From positions 17,560-52,657 of the forward strand of contig JAAVCU010000023.1 of the NCBI GenBank assembly GCA_014802175.1: a DNA stretch of 35,098 nucleotides. Reading direction: 5' to 3'. The notes under the pieces are model-generated. The model did no database searches and was not told where the DNA came from. It saw only the letters and a list, made by a program, of their open reading frames with translations. This stretch comes from Bacteroides sp. GTDB lineage: Bacteria; Bacteroidota; Bacteroidia; Bacteroidales; Muribaculaceae. This document shows positions 32,008 to 35,098 of the stretch, piece by piece; position 1 is the first letter of the stretch; each line of letters opens with the position of its first letter. The position numbers and the translations under genes are program-made.

Positions 32008-33633
32008 TCAGTTTTCTTCTTTATCTCTATGTTTGAGCCTCACTCTGTTCTTGCTTTGGCTGGAATTCATATCGCTCTCCTCTTTAAGATCAATCTCACG
32101 GTTTGAGGAATCATAAACCTTATATTCCAGAAACGCCAAAGATTCATCCGGGATAATCTTCATTCCGCGTCCAAAGCGCATTCTCCATTTGCCATATAAC
32201 GAGAATACACCTTTCTTGATGTAAGCCTCAATATAGGGGTGCACATACATTTTAAATTTCTTCACCTTAAGGTGCTCAACAAGATACTCTATCTTCTCTT
32301 GCAGTTTGTCGGTAAACAGGATCGAAGGTTGAATCTCCCCTTTACCGAAACATGACGGGCAAGTTTCGCTGGTGGTGATATCCAGCACCGGACGCACACG
32401 CTGACGTGTGATCTGCATCAGCCCGAATTTACTTAACGGCAGAATATTATGGCGCGCTCTATCGTTAGCCATGATCTCCTTCATGTGATCAAACAGAGCC
32501 TGCCTGTGCTCCTGTTTGCCCATATCTATGAAGTCGATGACAATGATACCGCCCATGTCGCGCAAACGCAACTGACGTGCAATTTCATCAGCAGCCTTGA
32601 GATTAACATCCAGAGCATTGCTCTCCTGATCCGCAGTAGCCTTGCTTCGGTTTCCGGAATTCACATCGATTACATGCAGTGCCTCCGTATGCTCTATGAT
32701 GATATAAGCACCGCTCTTGAACGACACCGTTTTGCCGAAACTGCTTTTGATCTGTCGTGTGATGTTGAAATGGTCGAAAATTGGGGTATCTTTAGTGTAA
32801 AGCTTCACTATATCCTTATTTTCGGGAGATATCAACGCCACATAATTCTGTATTTGTGTGAACGCCTCCGCATCGTTTACGTGAATACTCTCAAACGTAG
32901 GAGAGAAAATATCGCGTATCACACTTACCATGCGTGAATCTTCCTCGTAAATGAGCGCCGGGGGTTGACTTCTCTGCATCTTGGCTATTGATTCCTCCCA
33001 CGCGCCTACGAGTGTGCGCATCTCATGGTTGAGCTCTGCAACTCTCTTATTCTCTGCCGATGTGCGTACGATTACGCTGAAACCTTTAGGTTTGATGCTG
33101 CTCATCAGCTGGCGGAGTCTTATCTTTTCCTCCGTCGACTTAATTTTCTGCGATATGGATATCTTATCACCGAATGGCATCAACACCATAAACCGGCCCG
33201 TAAAAGACAATTCTGTGGTCAATCTCGGACCCTTCGATGATATCGGTTCTTTAGCAATCTGCACCAGCAACTGATCACCGGGCTGAAGCACATTGCCGAT
33301 TGTTCCCTGCTTGGAAATATCCGGCTCCAACGGGAACTTGGAGATATTGGGCACCTTCTTCTTATCGTTCATCGCCTCGTCGATAAACTTCTTGTATGTG
33401 CTGAAATGGGCGCCTAAATCGAGATAATGAAGAAAAGCATCTTTTTCATAGCCGACATCGAGAAACGCCGCATTCAAACCCGGCATGATCTTCTTCACTT
33501 TCGCAAGATAGATATCGCCCACAGCGTATGCTATGTTGCGACTCTCCTTCTGAAGCGAGACCAAGCGCGAGTCCTCAAGCAAGGCGATCGAAACCTCCTC
33601 CTGTCGGACATCTACTACTAATTCGCTTTTCAT
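32008..33633 (-). CDS. rng: Ribonuclease G/E
   Basis: A 541-residue endoribonuclease of the RNase E/G family, acting in mRNA turnover and rRNA maturation. An S1 domain (about 37-145, with GDIYLAKVKKIMPGLNAAFLDVG) is followed by the RNase H-like catalytic part. The metal ligands are Asp323 in LHVIDVNSG and Asp367 in IVIDFIDMG. The Zn-link is Cys425-x2-Cys428 in CPSCFGKG. It lacks the long disordered tail of E. coli RNase E and ends in a short charged stretch, so it is RNase G-like. Upstream are the bS22/HU terminator and a 35-bp mini repeat. Confidence 0.94.
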   Translation of the reverse strand: MKSELVVDVRQEEVSIALLEDSRLVSLQKESRNIAYAVGDIYLAKVKKIMPGLNAAFLDVGYEKDAFLHYLDLGAHFSTYKKFIDEAMNDKKKVPNISKFPLEPDISKQGTIGNVLQPGDQLLVQIAKEPISSKGPRLTTELSFTGRFMVLMPFGDKISISQKIKSTEEKIRLRQLMSSIKPKGFSVIVRTSAENKRVAELNHEMRTLVGAWEESIAKMQRSQPPALIYEEDSRMVSVIRDIFSPTFESIHVNDAEAFTQIQNYVALISPENKDIVKLYTKDTPIFDHFNITRQIKSSFGKTVSFKSGAYIIIEHTEALHVIDVNSGNRSKATADQESNALDVNLKAADEIARQLRLRDMGGIIVIDFIDMGKQEHRQALFDHMKEIMANDRARHNILPLSKFGLMQITRQRVRPVLDITTSETCPSCFGKGEIQPSILFTDKLQEKIEYLVEHLKVKKFKMYVHPYIEAYIKKGVFSLYGKWRMRFGRGMKIIPDESLAFLEYKVYDSSNREIDLKEESDMNSSQSKNRVRLKHRDKEEN

Positions 33634-33656
33634 TCCTGTGTTAATTAAAAATTTAA

Positions 33657-33702
33657 AAGGACAAACTCACCACGACCGTGGCGGTCCGGTTTGTTTGTCC
33701 TT
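33657..33702 (-). terminator. Terminator of the HU/bS22 unit
   Basis: AAGGACAAAC (33657-33666) and GTTTGTCCTT (33693-33702) form a perfect 10-bp stem with inner CCACGACCGTGG pairing. In the minus direction it is followed by T-rich TTTTAAATTTTTAA. Confidence 0.78.
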
Positions 33703-33709
33703 GTTCTGT

Positions 33710-33744
33710 TAAGTAAGTCTTCAAAATTAATTAATACTTACTTA
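33710..33744. repeat. 35-bp mini repeat D, TAAGTAAGT ends without interior
   Basis: TAAGTAAGTCTTCAAAATTA starts at 33710, and ACTTACTTA at 33736-33744 closes it. It equals the two ends of elements A-C joined with the hairpin core missing. It lies between rng and the bS22-like gene. Confidence 0.82.
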
Positions 33745-33806
33745 TCTATGCGCATAAAATAACCGGGTTCTTTCCGTCGAAAACCTTTCGGCTAAAAAGA
33801 CCTCGA

Positions 33807-33896
33807 TTATTTCTTCTTATGACGATTCTTTCTCAGTCTTTTTTTGCGCTTGTGAGTAGCCATCTTGTGACCTTTTCTCTTTTTTCCGCTTGGCAT
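33807..33896 (-). CDS. bS22-like ribosomal protein (AURKAIP1/COX24 domain), 29 aa
   Basis: A 29-codon gene encoding MPSGKKRKGHK-MATHKRKKRLRKNRHKKK, more than half Lys and Arg. Proteins like this in Bacteroidetes are annotated as AURKAIP1/COX24-domain proteins, related to the C-terminus of mitochondrial mS38 and to the small ribosomal protein bS22 described in other bacteria. The KRKKRLRKNRHK core fits that family. It lies 68 bp after the HU gene on the same strand and is followed by the hairpin terminator at 33657. A place in the small ribosomal subunit is inferred from the family. Confidence 0.85.
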   Translation of the reverse strand: MPSGKKRKGHKMATHKRKKRLRKNRHKKK

Positions 33897-33964
33897 AATA
33901 GTTAATGTTTATAATTATACAAAATTGTTTGATTACTCTGTCTTGTTATCAGGCAACAGGGAGA

Positions 33965-34237
33965 TTATTTCACCTCATCAAGGAAAACCTTTGCAGGCTT
34001 GAATGCCGGAATCTTGTGTGCCGGGATCTTGATGGTAGTGTTACGCGAAATGTTACGGGCTGTTTTCTCCTTGCGGTTTTTAATGATAAAGCTGCCAAAG
34101 CCACGAAGATATACGTTATTGCCATTGGCCATGGAATCTTTCACAACTTCCATAAATTTCTCTACGGTAGCAAGCACGGCTGCCTTTTCAAGTCCGGTGC
34201 TGCGTGAGATTTCATTTACAATATCTGCTTTTGTCAT
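33965..34237 (-). CDS. HU-family DNA-binding protein
   Basis: A 90-residue nucleoid protein of the HU/IHF family that bends and compacts DNA as a dimer. The N-terminal helices MTKADIVNEISRSTGLEKAAV and the GFGSFIIKNRKEKTARN arm region are typical. IPAHKIPAFKPAKVFLDEV closes the fold with the usual P-x-F-K-P-x-K motif. Length is exactly canonical. It is followed by the tiny bS22-like gene, so a nucleoid and a ribosome protein are probably expressed together. IHF-like specificity is possible. Confidence 0.95.
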   Translation of the reverse strand: MTKADIVNEISRSTGLEKAAVLATVEKFMEVVKDSMANGNNVYLRGFGSFIIKNRKEKTARNISRNTTIKIPAHKIPAFKPAKVFLDEVK

Positions 34238-34427
34238 TGCTTTTGATACTTTATATCTTTTTAATAACTTAAAAATCTTATATTCTGATGTGTAATTTGC
34301 TGCAAGCTATCACACACATAATTTTTCAAGGTGCAAATATCGTAATTTTTTTTGAATCCTTTGCAATCTTAAACCGATTTTCTATCGTTTTTAGCTCATT
34401 TTTTTGAGAATCGCCGAATTTTTCCTC
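34238..34427. other. AT-rich gap upstream of HU
   Basis: The 190 bp between the HU start and the end of the YigZ gene hold no gene. T-rich tracts and TGCAAATATCG-type sequence occur near 34332-34342. I found no clean TAnnTTTG with a matching -33, although the HU promoter should lie here. Confidence 0.35.
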
Positions 34428-35036
34428 TTATTCCTGCTCCACTACCTCAATCGAAACTCCGTCAATCTTCCTCAACTTGCCCACAAGTTCCTCACACTTG
34501 CTCTCCGCAATCTCAAGAATCATCCCGCAGGTGTTATCGAAAGTGCGCTCAACAACATTCACATCCCCACCCTTTACAAGGCGCATCACACCCTCAGCTC
34601 CTACGTATGGGAAAGTTATGCTGAGTCGCGACATCTTGCAAAGCTCTTTCTTGCCTGCCTCCTCAAGCGCCATACGGGCTGCTTCCCTATACGCGGCTAT
34701 CAATCCGGAGGTTCCTAATTTGATTCCACCGAAATATCTGACCACCACCACCAGCACATCCGTAACGTCAAAACTATTTATCTGACCCAATATCGGTTTC
34801 CCCGCCGTGCCGGATGGTTCACCGTTATCGTTCAATTGCCATTCGGTCCGATCCGGGCCGATCATATACGCCCAGCATACATGACGCGCATCGTGAAACC
34901 TGTTTTGAAACGCCTTTACCTCCGCCTTTGCCTCCTCGGCTGTCTTCACCGGAATGGCAAAAGAGAGAAACCGGCTCATCTTCTCCTTATATTGAGACTC
35001 GCCGGCTTCTTTTATCGTATAATATATATCTGACAT
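34428..35036 (-). CDS. YigZ/IMPACT-family protein (UPF0029)
   Basis: A 202-residue protein of the YigZ/IMPACT family. The N-terminal UPF0029 domain (about 15-120) shows RHVCWAYMIG, DNGEPSGTAGKPIL and VVVRYFGGIKLGTSGL, the family's strongest motifs. The C-terminal DUF1949 ferredoxin-like domain (about 135-200) follows. Eukaryotic IMPACT inhibits Gcn2; the bacterial role is not settled. The length is typical and the motifs are intact. Confidence 0.92.
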   Translation of the reverse strand: MSDIYYTIKEAGESQYKEKMSRFLSFAIPVKTAEEAKAEVKAFQNRFHDARHVCWAYMIGPDRTEWQLNDNGEPSGTAGKPILGQINSFDVTDVLVVVVRYFGGIKLGTSGLIAAYREAARMALEEAGKKELCKMSRLSITFPYVGAEGVMRLVKGGDVNVVERTFDNTCGMILEIAESKCEELVGKLRKIDGVSIEVVEQE

Positions 35037-35056
35037 CCAAATAATTAAATACCGTC

Positions 35057-35098
35057 TTATTTATAACGATTTACGAGCATCCCGTCAGCAACTTGCGC
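35057..35098 (-). CDS. Possible C-terminal end of the next gene
   Basis: An open frame enters from the right edge and reads AQVADGMLVNRYK before a stop, 20 bp upstream of the YigZ-family start on the same strand. It is too short to assign a family, and another frame stays open for part of the stretch. Confidence 0.3.
   Translation of the reverse strand, partial: AQVADGMLVNRYK

Overview
The window looks like chromosomal core-genome sequence of a gut-type anaerobic member of the order Bacteroidales. Muribaculaceae is my best guess from protein similarity by eye, but the family rank is inferred. The supporting signs are promoters of the Bacteroidetes form (TAnnTTTG at -7, sometimes TTTG at -33), start codons that almost all lack a Shine-Dalgarno sequence, DUF4492 and DUF4494 proteins, a tiny COX24/bS22-type ribosomal protein, a single-chain pyruvate:ferredoxin oxidoreductase, cytochrome bd, and an abundant OmpA-type porin. 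There is no phage, integrative element, transposase gene or CRISPR array.

Layout, left to right. 1-2115: a minus-strand set of thymidine kinase, L-cysteine desulfidase and a lipoprotein cut by the window edge. 2596-5703 (plus): an unrecognised four-helix membrane protein with a strong terminator, then a GltD-like iron-sulfur flavoprotein and 2-keto-3-deoxygluconate kinase. 5714-17671 (minus): nth-pheS, nifJ, a DbpA-like helicase, recG, ispD, fabG and a FabH-like synthase, followed by a TetR regulator to 18363. 18765-19535 (plus): initiator tRNA-Met and an RluA-family pseudouridine synthase. 19911-25903 (minus): ompA-like porin, transketolase, sugar permease, YggS and DUF4494. 26094-31916 (plus): DUF4492, cydA, cydB, two half-size chromate (CHR) transporters and folC. 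32008-35036 (minus): RNase G/E, a 29-residue bS22-like protein, HU and a YigZ-family protein.

The physiology is coherent. NifJ, the GltD/NfnL-like flavoprotein and cytochrome bd cover anaerobic pyruvate oxidation, electron transfer and micro-oxic respiration. KdgK, transketolase and the FucP-like permease handle sugars. RecG, Nth, HU, RNase G/E, the helicase, RluA and bS22 are DNA and RNA maintenance.

The most unusual content is between the genes. Several gaps hold non-coding, highly palindromic elements of about 185-196 bp. Three (2118-2313, 7450-7636, 16527-16711) share TAAGTAAGT ends. One (18390-18581) has GAAGTTG ends and one (19598-19791) has ACACAGAG ends. Four of the five share an internal core of a short perfect hairpin, one spacer base, then ACTGA, although their ends belong to different families. 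Much shorter sequences carrying only the ends also occur: a 35-bp TAAGTAAGT pair at 33710-33744 and exact 20-bp GAAGTTG palindromes at 11386-11405 and 27962-27981. This looks like a non-autonomous repeat system driven by a protein encoded elsewhere. It repeatedly lands just upstream of start codons (tdk, fabG, tetR, pheS) and may supply or disrupt promoters. A second candidate is the roughly 190-nt nifJ leader, which contains four complementary segments that could pair in alternative ways.
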